Assembly: GCA_963977125.1 (NCBI GenBank)
Contig: CAXBNJ010000011.1
Span: 1-33,380, forward strand
DNA length: 33,380 nt
DNA from: UBA2705 sp963977125
Lineage (GTDB): Bacteria; Pseudomonadota; Alphaproteobacteria; Micavibrionales; Micavibrionaceae
Reading direction: 5' to 3'
This document shows positions 7,076-15,800 of this stretch, piece by piece. The notes beneath the pieces were generated by a model, which saw nothing but the letters and a program-made list of their open reading frames with translations, ran no database searches and was not told where the DNA came from. The stretch's first letter is position 1. Every line of letters starts with the position of its first letter. A program made the translations under genes and the position numbers.

Positions 7076-7671
7076 TTGCTGCTCATTTCTGTGATGCCGC
7101 ACTCATGCAGGGCTGTTTTGAAGTTTTCATCAAGGAGAAAGCTTCCCGTGCCAGATGTCGCGACGTTGATCCCTATTGTTCTAAACTTGATTTCTCCGCC
7201 AGTATTCAATATGTCCTCAATCAAAGCTTTGGCTTTTTTGCCCGTATAGGCTCGATATGGGCTTGAGAATTTCTGCATCGTTTCCATGGCCTGCGCATAA
7301 TTCTTACTGAATTCATCTGTGCCCTGCGGCATCGATACAGCCATCTTAATATCCAGCGGCGTATCTGCCGTCGTCATAACATATAAAGTATCGCCCACTT
7401 TGATTTGCACATCGCCGCTAATTGGAATAACCGGCTCGCTACGCACGCCGACACGAATTTCACCGTCATATTTTTCAGCGAAAAAATTATAGGAAAAATA
7501 TGTGCCGCTCATCGCTCGACCAAATTGACGCTGATGCGCGTCGCCCATTTCAACGCGGCATGTGCTCTGATTTGTAAACTCATCATGATATTGATTGGCC
7601 TGCCACTGAGCTGGCGTCACGCAACCGCCAAGCGCAGTTATAGATAACAAAGTAATTATGGTCTTCTTCAT
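7072..7671 (-). CDS. Putative lipoprotein of unknown function
   Basis: A 199-aa protein with a lipoprotein signal: MKKTIITLL, a hydrophobic stretch and the lipobox ALGGC (Cys17). The mature part is soluble, with a strand-rich segment (GEIRVGVRSEPVIPISGDVQIKVGDTLYVMTTAD) and a helix around 121-150. It recalls invasion-associated/ invasion protein B-like sequences only loosely (a protein comparing its action against an applied value), so no name is given. GGGAG precedes the ATG. It is coupled by ATGA overlap to the GIY-YIG nuclease, an odd pairing of an envelope protein and a nuclease. A terminator lies about 25 nt upstream of its start codon. Confidence 0.75.
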   Translation of the reverse strand: MKKTIITLLSITALGGCVTPAQWQANQYHDEFTNQSTCRVEMGDAHQRQFGRAMSGTYFSYNFFAEKYDGEIRVGVRSEPVIPISGDVQIKVGDTLYVMTTADTPLDIKMAVSMPQGTDEFSKNYAQAMETMQKFSSPYRAYTGKKAKALIEDILNTGGEIKFRTIGINVATSGTGSFLLDENFKTALHECGITEMSSK

Positions 7672-7692
7672 CGCAGTTATCTCCCTCGATAG

Positions 7693-7860
7693 TAAAAAGT
7701 CACCGGAGCATTACGCTCTGGTGACCGGGAGTTTAGAAGTTGCTTAAAGACAACCGCGACGATTTTTAGCCGCGAGGCTTGGACATATATCGCCGCCTCC
7801 CGGTCATAAAAGACCGAAAGGCGGCACCATTGCGGTTGATGCCAACCGCTTTAAGCAGGG
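7693..7860 (-). ncRNA. Candidate cloverleaf-like structured RNA ending in a terminator
   Basis: On the minus strand an outer helix TGCTTAAAG / CTTTAAGCA (7857-7849 with 7749-7741) encloses three hairpins. The first is GCGGTTG-GCAT-CAACCGC (7849-7832). The second is a long stem, GCCGCCT plus CGGTC paired with GACCG plus AGGCGGC (7825-7792). The third is CGCGGC / GTCGCG with an 8-nt loop (about 7774-7755). An intrinsic terminator follows (7725-7694). All helices are perfect or nearly so. The ending suggests a discrete RNA or a leader controlling the lipoprotein gene. I could not match it to a named family. Confidence 0.55.
7694..7725 (-). terminator. Intrinsic terminator upstream of the lipoprotein gene
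   Basis: On the minus strand GTCACC-A-GAGC, loop GTAAT, GCTC-C-GGTGAC is followed by five T (7698-7694). It is an 10-bp stem with one A/C mismatch. It ends leftward transcription starting near 8020. Confidence 0.8.
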
Positions 7861-7998
7861 TTCTAAAGCCCCGGCAAGCGCATAGTTGCGCTCACACAGA
7901 TACCTTAGCTCGAATGCGGGGTGGGTATCAACTGGAATAGTAAAATATATATGAAGGGGACCTGTGATCGATTGAGAAGCTGGGTGAGTTGTCCTCAT
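7804..7998 (-). CDS. Small hypothetical protein overlapping the structured RNA
   Basis: A 64-aa ORF without recognised domain. Its composition is protein-like (central part YFTIPVDTHPAFELRYL, then CERNYALAGALEPCLKRLAS). The C-terminal coding part forms the first two hairpins of the structured RNA, and the TGA stop lies in the loop of the long hairpin. The ribosome-binding site is weak. A second ATG overlaps the stop (ATGA), and a 6-codon ORF (MSKPRG) follows with GGAGG upstream. It might be a regulatory leader peptide, a small phage-type protein or a chance ORF inside an RNA gene. Confidence 0.4.
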   Translation of the reverse strand: MRTTHPASQSITGPLHIYFTIPVDTHPAFELRYLCERNYALAGALEPCLKRLASTAMVPPFGLL

Positions 7999-8026
7999 TT
8001 AACAAAACTTCGCCAATGAGCTGTGT

Positions 8027-8056
8027 GTATAAGGTTGTTTTTTCTCAATGATACAA
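8027..8056 (-). promoter_or_regulatory. Candidate sigma-70 promoter for the leftward small ORF and RNA
   Basis: Minus strand TTGTAT (8056-8051), 18-bp spacer, TTATAC (8032-8027). Transcription from about 8020 to the terminator at 7694 would give an RNA of about 325 nt covering the 64-aa ORF and the cloverleaf. It lies in the divergent region with the AIPR gene. Confidence 0.4.
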
Positions 8057-8165
8057 CTGGCCTAAGCCATAAAATTTAATTAGGGTTTCCGATGCGAATA
8101 AGTTTAGGTATCGCATACCCAAGGTTGAAGTTGATTCTCTTTGGATGTAAACGTTCTATGGGTTA

Positions 8166-9851
8166 ATGAATATGAAAAAAAACATAACGGAATTAGATTG
8201 GAGTGTTTTAGTCGCTTCAATAGAGAACTATAAAAACAGTAACGGATGTAAGGATAATGATGAAGCTTACGGGCTTTGTTTGGTGGGGGGACTGTTCCCT
8301 AATTACGAAGGTGACATTAGGGATATTTTGGTTGAAGGCAGTAATGATTGTGGTGTCGATGCCATCAAAATAGACAGACATGAAAATGGCGCACATATTC
8401 ATATCTTCCAGTTTAAGCACTGCAGAACAAGAAAAAACGCAGAAACTAAGACCTTTCCTGAGGGAGCCACCGATAAACTAATTTCTTTTATAGATAGGCT
8501 TTTTGAAAAAGATAAAGATATAGAGCATTATGCTAACCCATATCTGTGGGATAAAGTTCAGGAGATTTGGGACTTATATCAATACCCTCAAACACAGATA
8601 TCAGTATATTTGTGCACTAACGGCCAAAAGCTGAACGGAGGGAAAAAGTATAAACTAGATAACTTTCTCAAAGAAAAAGATATCATTTTAGAGGAAATAG
8701 ACTTTATATCGTCTTTAAATACCCTTTCGTCTCGAGCCCCATCTGACACAGAACACGAATTTCAAGCCATAGAGAAGCAATACTTATCTCGAGTAGATGG
8801 CGATATTAAAGGGTTAGTGGCAAGTATCCCTGCCACTAGCTTGATCAGTCTAATAACAGACCCTAAGGATGGGGAGAGAATAAATACAAATATATTTGAT
8901 AGTAATATTCGTGTTTACCTTGGAAAAGATAACCCGGTTAATGGATCAATTATTAAAAGTGCTCTATCTGAAGACAATTCATATTTTTGGTATCTTAACA
9001 ATGGTATTACGGCCGTATGTTCAGATTTTTTATATAAACCAGTATCAAGCCCCATAATTAAAATCAAAAATCTACAAATTGTGAATGGAGCACAGACTAC
9101 CAGTGCTCTTTTTGAGGTCTATAAAAGAAAGCCTGAGTCTTTAGAAGATATAGTGATTTTGTTTAGGCTATATGAGACCAAAGATAAAAACCTGCCTTAT
9201 GATATAGCTATTGCTACAAATAGTCAGACCAGAATTTTGGCGAGAGATTTAATGTCTAATATGGACACCCAAGTTAAGTTAGAAGCAGGCTTTAGCCATT
9301 TTGGATATTTCTACGAAAGAAAGGTGGGGCAACATAGGCACGAAAAGCAGGAGAAAAGAATTGATTCTAAGAAGTTAGGCCAGCTTATTTTAGCATACGA
9401 TATGCGTTATCCTGAGAAATCCAAGAAAGATTCTGATCATATCTTTACATCTCTATATAGTGATGTGTTCAATTCCGACCTGACTATTGAGCACTTATTG
9501 GACATATTTTTAACCTCTCAAGTCTTAGATAATAAAAAAGAAACTGCTAATTTACAAAGACGCAAAGGAGCTGTGGATGATGTAGACACTTTCATGACCT
9601 ATGGATATTATCATGCCCTCTATATTGTTGCTCTGCTCTCAGAGAAATTGGGTGTTATTATTTCTAGCAATAAAAACAGAGAATCACTAGTTGAGGACGC
9701 ATTAAATATTATGCGGGATTATGTGGGGGACGTACGCACAAAAGATTATTATAATTTATTTAGGAACCCCAAGACAAAAGAAGAGCTGTATGACAAAGTT
9801 ATGGAGAAGGGACAAATACCCTTGCCCTTGGGGTTAGCGGCAATACACTGA
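8166..9851 (+). CDS. AIPR family (abortive infection) protein with N-terminal nuclease-like domain
   Basis: A 561-aa protein of the AIPR family, named for abortive infection phage resistance proteins. The family core is visible at about 255-420: FWYLNNGITAVCSDF, KIKNLQIVNGAQTTSALFEV, then IAIATNSQTRI. The N-terminal part resembles a PD-(D/E)XK nuclease: EGSNDCGVDAIKI with Asp65, then HIFQFKH with Gln82 and Lys84, a D...QxK arrangement as in Mrr-like enzymes. It therefore probably cuts DNA or RNA when triggered by phage. The start has a poor Shine-Dalgarno, and the second ATG (8172) is equally possible. The gene is clearly AT-richer than its neighbours, a sign of transfer. A SIR2 gene follows 57 nt downstream in the same direction. 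Confidence 0.9.
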   Translation: MNMKKNITELDWSVLVASIENYKNSNGCKDNDEAYGLCLVGGLFPNYEGDIRDILVEGSNDCGVDAIKIDRHENGAHIHIFQFKHCRTRKNAETKTFPEGATDKLISFIDRLFEKDKDIEHYANPYLWDKVQEIWDLYQYPQTQISVYLCTNGQKLNGGKKYKLDNFLKEKDIILEEIDFISSLNTLSSRAPSDTEHEFQAIEKQYLSRVDGDIKGLVASIPATSLISLITDPKDGERINTNIFDSNIRVYLGKDNPVNGSIIKSALSEDNSYFWYLNNGITAVCSDFLYKPVSSPIIKIKNLQIVNGAQTTSALFEVYKRKPESLEDIVILFRLYETKDKNLPYDIAIATNSQTRILARDLMSNMDTQVKLEAGFSHFGYFYERKVGQHRHEKQEKRIDSKKLGQLILAYDMRYPEKSKKDSDHIFTSLYSDVFNSDLTIEHLLDIFLTSQVLDNKKETANLQRRKGAVDDVDTFMTYGYYHALYIVALLSEKLGVIISSNKNRESLVEDALNIMRDYVGDVRTKDYYNLFRNPKTKEELYDKVMEKGQIPLPLGLAAIH

Positions 9852-9908
9852 AAACAATTATAAAATTTTAGTTTAGGCTTTAACTGATTTATATTTTAGG
9901 AAGATTAC

Positions 9909-11213
9909 ATGAGTGAATTTTTTGAAATTGCGTATGCCGCCACATCGAATAAACTGTGTTTGTTTACTGGGACAGGATTTTCTAAAGCTGTTTCGGATAA
10001 CGCAGCCCCAAGTTGGCAAGCTCTTTTAGAAGAGCTTTGTAAAATGTGCGACAGCCCAAAGGAGCTAACAGAGGCTTTATTTCCAAACGATGGGAAAAGT
10101 CTTCTTAGCCTCGAGGAGGCCGCGCAAGTTATTTCTATGGAGCTTCAGAGAAAAAATAAAGATATTCACTGCGAAATAGCCCAATATATCAAGGAAGTAG
10201 GTCTCAAAGGAGACAATTCATCTATTGAAAAGTTTCTTTCAAGTAGCTCTTTTAAAATTGTAACAACAAATTACGACAAATTATTTGAAGGGCTATCTGC
10301 CCCAGCAGATTGCCACTCTCTTGCGCCGGGGCTTCCTGTACCCCGCTCGACAGCAAGGGTGAAGGTATATCACGTTCATGGATCTATAGATTCACCGGAA
10401 AACATGGTTGTTACATCTGACGATTATTTTAAATTTATCAACCGTGAAAGCTATTTTTCGAGAAAGCTAAGTACGATTCTACATGAAAATACTGTTGTTA
10501 TATTGGGGTATTCTTTAAGCGATTTAAACCTAAAAGCAATAATAAATGATTATAAAGGCTTCTCTCGTGGCCACACTATCGGTGCTAGTATTTTCTTAAT
10601 CTCAAGATCTGAAATTGCGCAGCATGTGAAAGATTATTATTTTCATTGCTATGGTATAAGAGTGGTTGATAATCTTGACATTCATAATTTTTTTGACAAG
10701 CTAAATAGCACTATACCAGAAGCCGAAAAATGCCTTGAATCTTCTGTTGCTAATATACAGAAAGTCATTTACGGAAAACACCATTTTACTGCGAAGTTTT
10801 TAAGAGTAGAAAGTTCTTTTTATGAGATAATTTCTTCCATTGCCGCAATCGGGGTAAGCATTAACGACCCCAGAGTGGTGACCGCTTTGGGTCAAATCAT
10901 AGAATCTAAAATAAAACTTACCAATGAAAGCGGCGCTTGGGAACAATATGAGCACCTTGCAAGGTGGTTAATTTATTTGGCAAGTATTCTCGAATTGAAA
11001 GGAACCTCAATAGAGGGGGCCTTTCTTGACGCGACCAGTTTATCAATGAGGACAATGAGCAAAAAACTATACCTTGGATATTCATGGCACGCCTACAAAT
11101 CATGGTTTTATAGGTGGCGCAATATAATGGCATCAAATCGAGCTTTAATTAAGGAATATAGTGAAAAACATTGCTTTGGGGACGATGCTACTCTAGTTGT
11201 AAATCAAGGCTAG
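9909..11213 (+). CDS. SIR2 family protein, probable NAD-consuming defence effector
   Basis: A 434-aa protein. The N-terminal SIR2-like domain shows the NAD-binding motif LFTGTGFSKAV (18-28), TTNYD (119-123), the catalytic-type histidine in VYHVHGS (His157) and VILGYSLSDLN. SIR2 domains in bacterial defence systems hydrolyse NAD to stop phage replication by host dormancy or death. The C-terminal 170 residues are helical (IISSIAAIGVSINDPRVV, then a Trp-rich segment) with no recognised family; they may sense a trigger or bind the AIPR protein. The start has AGGAAG. The gene shares direction, short spacing and AT-rich composition with the AIPR gene, so the two probably form one unit. Confidence 0.9.
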   Translation: MSEFFEIAYAATSNKLCLFTGTGFSKAVSDNAAPSWQALLEELCKMCDSPKELTEALFPNDGKSLLSLEEAAQVISMELQRKNKDIHCEIAQYIKEVGLKGDNSSIEKFLSSSSFKIVTTNYDKLFEGLSAPADCHSLAPGLPVPRSTARVKVYHVHGSIDSPENMVVTSDDYFKFINRESYFSRKLSTILHENTVVILGYSLSDLNLKAIINDYKGFSRGHTIGASIFLISRSEIAQHVKDYYFHCYGIRVVDNLDIHNFFDKLNSTIPEAEKCLESSVANIQKVIYGKHHFTAKFLRVESSFYEIISSIAAIGVSINDPRVVTALGQIIESKIKLTNESGAWEQYEHLARWLIYLASILELKGTSIEGAFLDATSLSMRTMSKKLYLGYSWHAYKSWFYRWRNIMASNRALIKEYSEKHCFGDDATLVVNQG

Positions 11214-11307
11214 GTTTACTGTGGGGATATTTCAGTAAGCAGCCTGTTTTTGATTTAAATTAGAGCTTTGTCCCAATGGGCCCGTGTGATAACTATCAGT
11301 ATGTAAA

Positions 11308-11493
11308 TCAGGTTTTTCTAGAAGAGATCCAACTGTTTATATCCCTCTCTAGCCAACCTACGCACCTCGGGCCAAGTTGAATTTGTTTTGGGAACAACCC
11401 TTGATCTATCCAGCTATAAATTGTGCTTCTTCCAACACCGCCCCTGTTAAGAACCTCAGGTAAACGTAAAACTCTTCTTGGTAATTTGTTCAT
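11308..11493 (-). CDS. AlpA family transcriptional regulator / excisionase-like
   Basis: A 61-aa helix-turn-helix protein: LRLPEVLNRGGVGRSTIYSWI then GLFPKQIQLGPRCVGW and INSWI, the AlpA/MerR-like winged-helix layout. AlpA proteins activate integrase genes or act as excision factors in P4-type and other islands. The ATG (11493-11491) lies at the edge of a perfect 15-bp inverted repeat that also contains the AGGAAG ribosome-binding site, implying autoregulation. It is convergent with the SIR2 gene and marks the right part of the island. No tyrosine integrase is seen near, so its partner would be the serine recombinase or an element elsewhere. Confidence 0.9.
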   Translation of the reverse strand: MNKLPRRVLRLPEVLNRGGVGRSTIYSWIDQGLFPKQIQLGPRCVGWLERDINSWISSRKT

Positions 11494-11528
11494 TATGTTC
11501 TTCCTATGTTTTTATAGGAAGAACATAA
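11493..11528. promoter_or_regulatory. Perfect 15-bp inverted repeat over the alpA start
   Basis: TTATGTTCTTCCTAT (11493-11507) and ATAGGAAGAACATAA (11514-11528) are perfect reverse complements around a 6-nt centre. It spans the Shine-Dalgarno and touches the ATG of the AlpA gene. It may be a dyad operator for AlpA or an RNA hairpin hiding the start site; no T-run follows that would suggest a terminator. Confidence 0.75.
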
Positions 11529-11963
11529 GACGCGTGCCGTTACATGCAATACGCTAGTCATGATGGCAGCTGAACTGCCAGTATAGCCGTTTGATATTAT
11601 TGGACTTATATCTTGTGGGCTGTTTTGTACCGCCAACAATACAGTAGAGCGGCTACGGGGGGCAGTAACCAATAAAATGTAGTAACTTATTGATACATAA
11701 CGACGAACTATATAATCGAACTTGCTTGTACCGTGTGTTATACCGTAAAAAACTTATCACCACCATTCTAAATAGCTTCATAATTGTAGAGAAAAAGAAA
11801 ACTGTTCTTTCTTCGCGTTGATATGGCTTGTTTTGTAGTGCTAACGTTTCTCTCAGGTTGTTAACTCCGTTAAAAAAGCACCCTAGGGTATATTTAATAG
11901 ATACATATACTTATTTTTAAGTTAACATACTTTCGATTGATTTGTTTTGTGGGAACTCTCCTA
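11529..11963. other. Gene-free stretch between alpA and the RTX operon
   Basis: No coding region is supported. It contains a 6-bp hairpin (TGGCAG 11564-11569 / CTGCCA 11575-11580) and becomes AT-rich near 11,880-11,930, where the promoter of the RTX operon is expected. No confident -35/-10 pair was found. The right end of the island probably lies here, but no direct repeat with the tRNA end was seen. Confidence 0.5.
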
Positions 11964-12425
11964 ATGCTTAATAAAGAACACATAGATATTCCTATCCCCG
12001 TTTTGCGCTATAGCCTTGCTTTTGCGGGGCTGTATTTTGTTGTTCTTGCTGGTTTCGGCATTGTTACGTATTTTATTGAGTTCGACCTTGGGCAAGGCGC
12101 GAATATAGGGGCGCTTGTTGCTGCTCTGTACTTTGCTGTACATCTTTTTGTGCAAGATAATGGCTGCGCGCCCAGTAAAACTGAAAGAAAGCGCCTATCA
12201 TGGGCGTGCCTTCTCAGCTCGGTCATCGTCTCTCTTGCCATTATATCTGTATTATTGATGTTTGAAGGTCAGAGCTTGCTTTCCGTCTTGTCGGAAATCA
12301 GTGAGACTGTCTCACCTGTGCTGTTATCAGTGGTCGCCATTGTCATGTTGTTTATATACAAACTGGCGATTAGTTGGCTCATTTTAAGTTTTGGGGGGCG
12401 CAGGAAAAAGCACTACAAAAATTGA
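11964..12425 (+). CDS. Small membrane protein, ABZJ_00895-like
   Basis: A 153-aa inner-membrane protein with four predicted hydrophobic segments (about 9-34, 42-62, 77-101 and 122-146). The loop after the second segment reads HLFVQDNGCAPSKTERKRLSW, which resembles the ABZJ_00895 family of unknown function. The start at 11964 (MLNKEHIDIP) is preferred over a TTG at 11937, although the Shine-Dalgarno is weak. The next gene starts 18 nt downstream and the RTX gene follows, so it may belong to the RTX operon. Whether it helps secretion, gives immunity or is unrelated cannot be read from sequence. Confidence 0.65.
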   Translation: MLNKEHIDIPIPVLRYSLAFAGLYFVVLAGFGIVTYFIEFDLGQGANIGALVAALYFAVHLFVQDNGCAPSKTERKRLSWACLLSSVIVSLAIISVLLMFEGQSLLSVLSEISETVSPVLLSVVAIVMLFIYKLAISWLILSFGGRRKKHYKN

Positions 12426-12443
12426 AAGTTGAAGGTAAGTAAT

Positions 12444-12809
12444 ATGGGATTTGTGAACATAAAAAACAATTCTGGCAAGTGCATCACAGTGGATAAAAAA
12501 AATCAAATATCCCTTGAGGAAACTATGATGCATCCAGATTATGACACTAGCTTTGAGTTATCAATAAACGACCAAAAAGTGAAATTTTCTGGTGTATGCC
12601 AAAACAAAGTTTCTAAAAATTCTTCCAAAGAAACGACTCTTAAAAGAGACGTTATCTGGGACATAAATGAAATCTATATTCCAGATAATTTAGAGCAAGA
12701 AAGATCACAAATTCTAGAAACGATAAGAGACGCTCTTGTCGCTCGAGGCTATTTCTGCATGCTTGATAAAACTGAAAGTGTGTCCGTTAAATTTTCAAAA
12801 CCTATTTGA
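12444..12809 (+). CDS. Small hypothetical protein upstream of the RTX gene
   Basis: A 121-aa soluble protein with no recognised domain. It starts MGFVNIKNNSGKCITVDKKN and has a strand-rich first half, then a helical segment (LEQERSQILETIRDALVARG). There is no signal peptide or membrane segment. The ATG at 12444 has GAAGG 8 nt upstream; an upstream TTG at 12429 is less likely. Its place between a membrane protein and a giant secreted protein (14 nt to the RTX start) suggests a dedicated chaperone, modifier or immunity protein, but this is inference from position only. Confidence 0.6.
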   Translation: MGFVNIKNNSGKCITVDKKNQISLEETMMHPDYDTSFELSINDQKVKFSGVCQNKVSKNSSKETTLKRDVIWDINEIYIPDNLEQERSQILETIRDALVARGYFCMLDKTESVSVKFSKPI

Positions 12810-12823
12810 ACTAGGAGAAACCA

Positions 12824-15800
12824 ATGCCTATAGGTCAAGAAATTCTCTCTGCAATAGATGCCATTGTCGATGCAATAGCTGTAGATGCTACTGTCGATCA
12901 AATTCGGGCTTTAGTTAATACATGGGACATGAATGTTGGTGGGGGAACCCTACTACTTTACAGTGGTGGTGTCGGGGAACTACAGCCGGGCGGGCTCAGG
13001 GAATTCAAAGCGGTAGATATAGCAAATGCTTTAGCTGATGGTGCGTCAGTTAAAACAATTGAAAAAACTGAAATAAATCAACTGTTTGCGAACCAAGATT
13101 TTAGAGAAGCTCTTGATGACGCAATACTAAGAGATACTACAGGGGTTTATTTACAGCTTGATTCAAATGGAAATAATGTGCCCAGAAGTCTTGATCAGGT
13201 TCTTCTAGGAAAAGATATAAATGGTGCACGACTAGGTGATGGCTTCTGGGACGATGCCTCACGCAATCTTGTCAACCAGCATACAGGTGATTTTCGTATG
13301 ATTATGCCCGACTTGCCTGGCAGCAGCGTTGCGGCTTTAACTGAGATACCTGCCCTATTAGATAGAGGGGTTGTTTCAGGCCAGAAGGTTAACGGTATAG
13401 ACCTTGCGGACTGGCAAGCGAAATATGTGTCGGAGAAAGCCTTAATGGTCGCAGCTGGTCATAGTACTGCGGATGCCGATGCTTTAGTAAAAGCAGAGAT
13501 TAATAACGTTATTGAAAAAACATCTAATTTTGACCTTGCCGACTTAATCATTGCCAAAAATGGCAGTGGTGACATTTTTTTTGAATCCGCTGGATCACAC
13601 TTGTTTAATGAGCTTGGCCTTCCTGCGGAAACCCTTCCTGCTGGAATAGAGGGTTCCAGAATATCTGTGCTTGATGGTAATGAATTTACGGGCAATGACT
13701 TAAAGGTAATTGGCAAATATGCTGACCTCCTCGGTAAAGCTGGTTTGATCGGTGATGTCTTAGGGACTGTTGTAGTTATTGCATTGGCTGCCGAAGCATA
13801 TGACGATGGTAATTATGAATTAGCAGGAGAAATGATTGCAGGGCATGCGGGTGGATTAATCGCAGGGTTCGGCGGTGGATATGCTTCTGCCGCAATAGTA
13901 ACAGCTCTTCTTGCAACGCCAGGCGTTAATGTCGGCGTAGTGGCTGGTATGGTTATTGTTGGCGGTGTTGGCTTTTTGGGCGCGGTAGTTGGTGGTTTGG
14001 CTGGCGAAGAGGTCTTTAGGGATTTATATCATGACCTCGTAGATCTCGATATCATACCAGATCTTGAGTCCCTGCCAGGCCTTAGCGGCCTTCTAGATGA
14101 TTATGCTTGGGCTATCGGTGAAGGCGTTGACAGTGCGAGAGAGGCATTATCTGCGGCAATGGAAGACTTAGATAATTTATGGGACTTAGCAAAAGATGCT
14201 CTACCAATACCACAATTTGTAGATCCGCTTATCCTTGACTTGGATGGCAATGGTGTTGACCTTGCGGCCATGACTGGGGCTGGTTCTGTTTATTGGAATA
14301 CAAATAATGACGACTTCGCCGAGCGCTCGGGCTGGATTTCTGGAAATGATGGTTTTCTGGCTATTGATTTGAATAGTGACGGGGTTATTAATGATCAAAG
14401 TGAATTATTTGGATCTCAAGCCAGTGATGGTTTTGCAGCGCTTGGTGCTTATGATAGCAATGCTGACGGAGTTATTGATGCTAGTGATACAGAATTTGCG
14501 AATTTGTTGGTCTGGGTCGATGTCAATTCTGATGGCGTTAGTGATGCGGGGGAACTCCACACGCTAACAGCGCTTAACATCACGAGTATTAGCCTAAACA
14601 CCACTTTGGTTGATTACGACATTGCTGGCAATAATATCTCCCATGAGAGTAGCTTTGTTATTAACGGACAAACCAATCTCATCGTCGATGCGTGGCTTCA
14701 GACAAGTCATATTGATACAGCTTATATCGCTGATTATACGCTGGATGTGCGCACATTATTCTTGCCAACCTTGCGGGGTTATGGCGCAATCAAAGATCTG
14801 CATATTACGATGAGCATGGATGAGAACTTGCTGAATATGGTGAGTGAGATAGCCACAGCAGATACAACAACTTTGTTTAGTGCCGCTTTTGATGTGAAAG
14901 GCAAAGTGGTGGATTTGCTTTATAAATGGGCAGGGGTTGATTTAGTCGCCGTGGATAGCCGCGGGACAGAAATTGATGCACGCACAATTGAGTTTATGGA
15001 AGAGTTTTTTGGGGAAGAGTGGGTTCATAATAATTCAGGCATAGGCAGTACGCCTAATGCCGAAGCGGGCGAAGATTTAGAATTAGTGTTTGATAACCTA
15101 ACGCAGCAATTAATCAATAATATTCTGGTGCAAACCAACGCTTCAAGTTTTTACGGCGATGATGCTTATTATGATATTAATAAGGGCAGTATTGAGAATA
15201 GTACATTCAGCACTCTTACTGTTGTTGGCGGTGCTTCAGAAGGTGCTATTCCTTCTGGTGCCAATGATTTATATGTTGTCAGTCCAGATAGCGGTGATGC
15301 CACTATCTTAGAAGGTGGCGGTGCGGATAACCTATGGTTTGCTGGCGTTAGCGCTGAGGATATTCGTTTTGAGCGCGTGGGTTACGACCTTAAAATCCAT
15401 CACCCTAATGGTGTGGTCACGGTTACCAACCAGTATAAGAAAGATATCACAGCCAATGATGGTTATTTTGGCTACGAACTAGAAACATTAACCCTAGAAG
15501 ACGGTACGGTTATTGATCTATTGAGTAACATGATTTTTGAAGGCACAACGGGCGATGATAGCGTTTATGGCTTGAATAAAGCTGATGTTCTTTATGGTTT
15601 TGCTGGCAATGACAGTTTGCGCGGTGAAGGTGGCAATGACGTGCTCAATGCAGGGGCGGGCAATGATAGCCTTACAGCAGGAACTGGCGATGATGTTTTA
15701 ATCGGCGGCACGGGTGACGATGTTTTGGCTGGGTCAGAAGGTAACGACATTTATGAATGGGCGCTTGGCGATGGTAATGACACGATATATGAAAGTGGGT

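Noticed and set aside
7693..7998. Reading the hairpin-rich region as a retron or tmRNA
   Set aside because: No reverse transcriptase gene is near and no tRNA-like ends are present.
8100..8165. Sigma-70 promoter directly before the AIPR gene
   Set aside because: TTGAAG followed by TAAACG at 17 bp is too poor on the -10 side to list.
11961..12241. Two antisense ORFs opposite the small membrane protein
   Set aside because: They lie opposite a frame with coherent transmembrane segments and have no ribosome-binding site or recognisable sequence.
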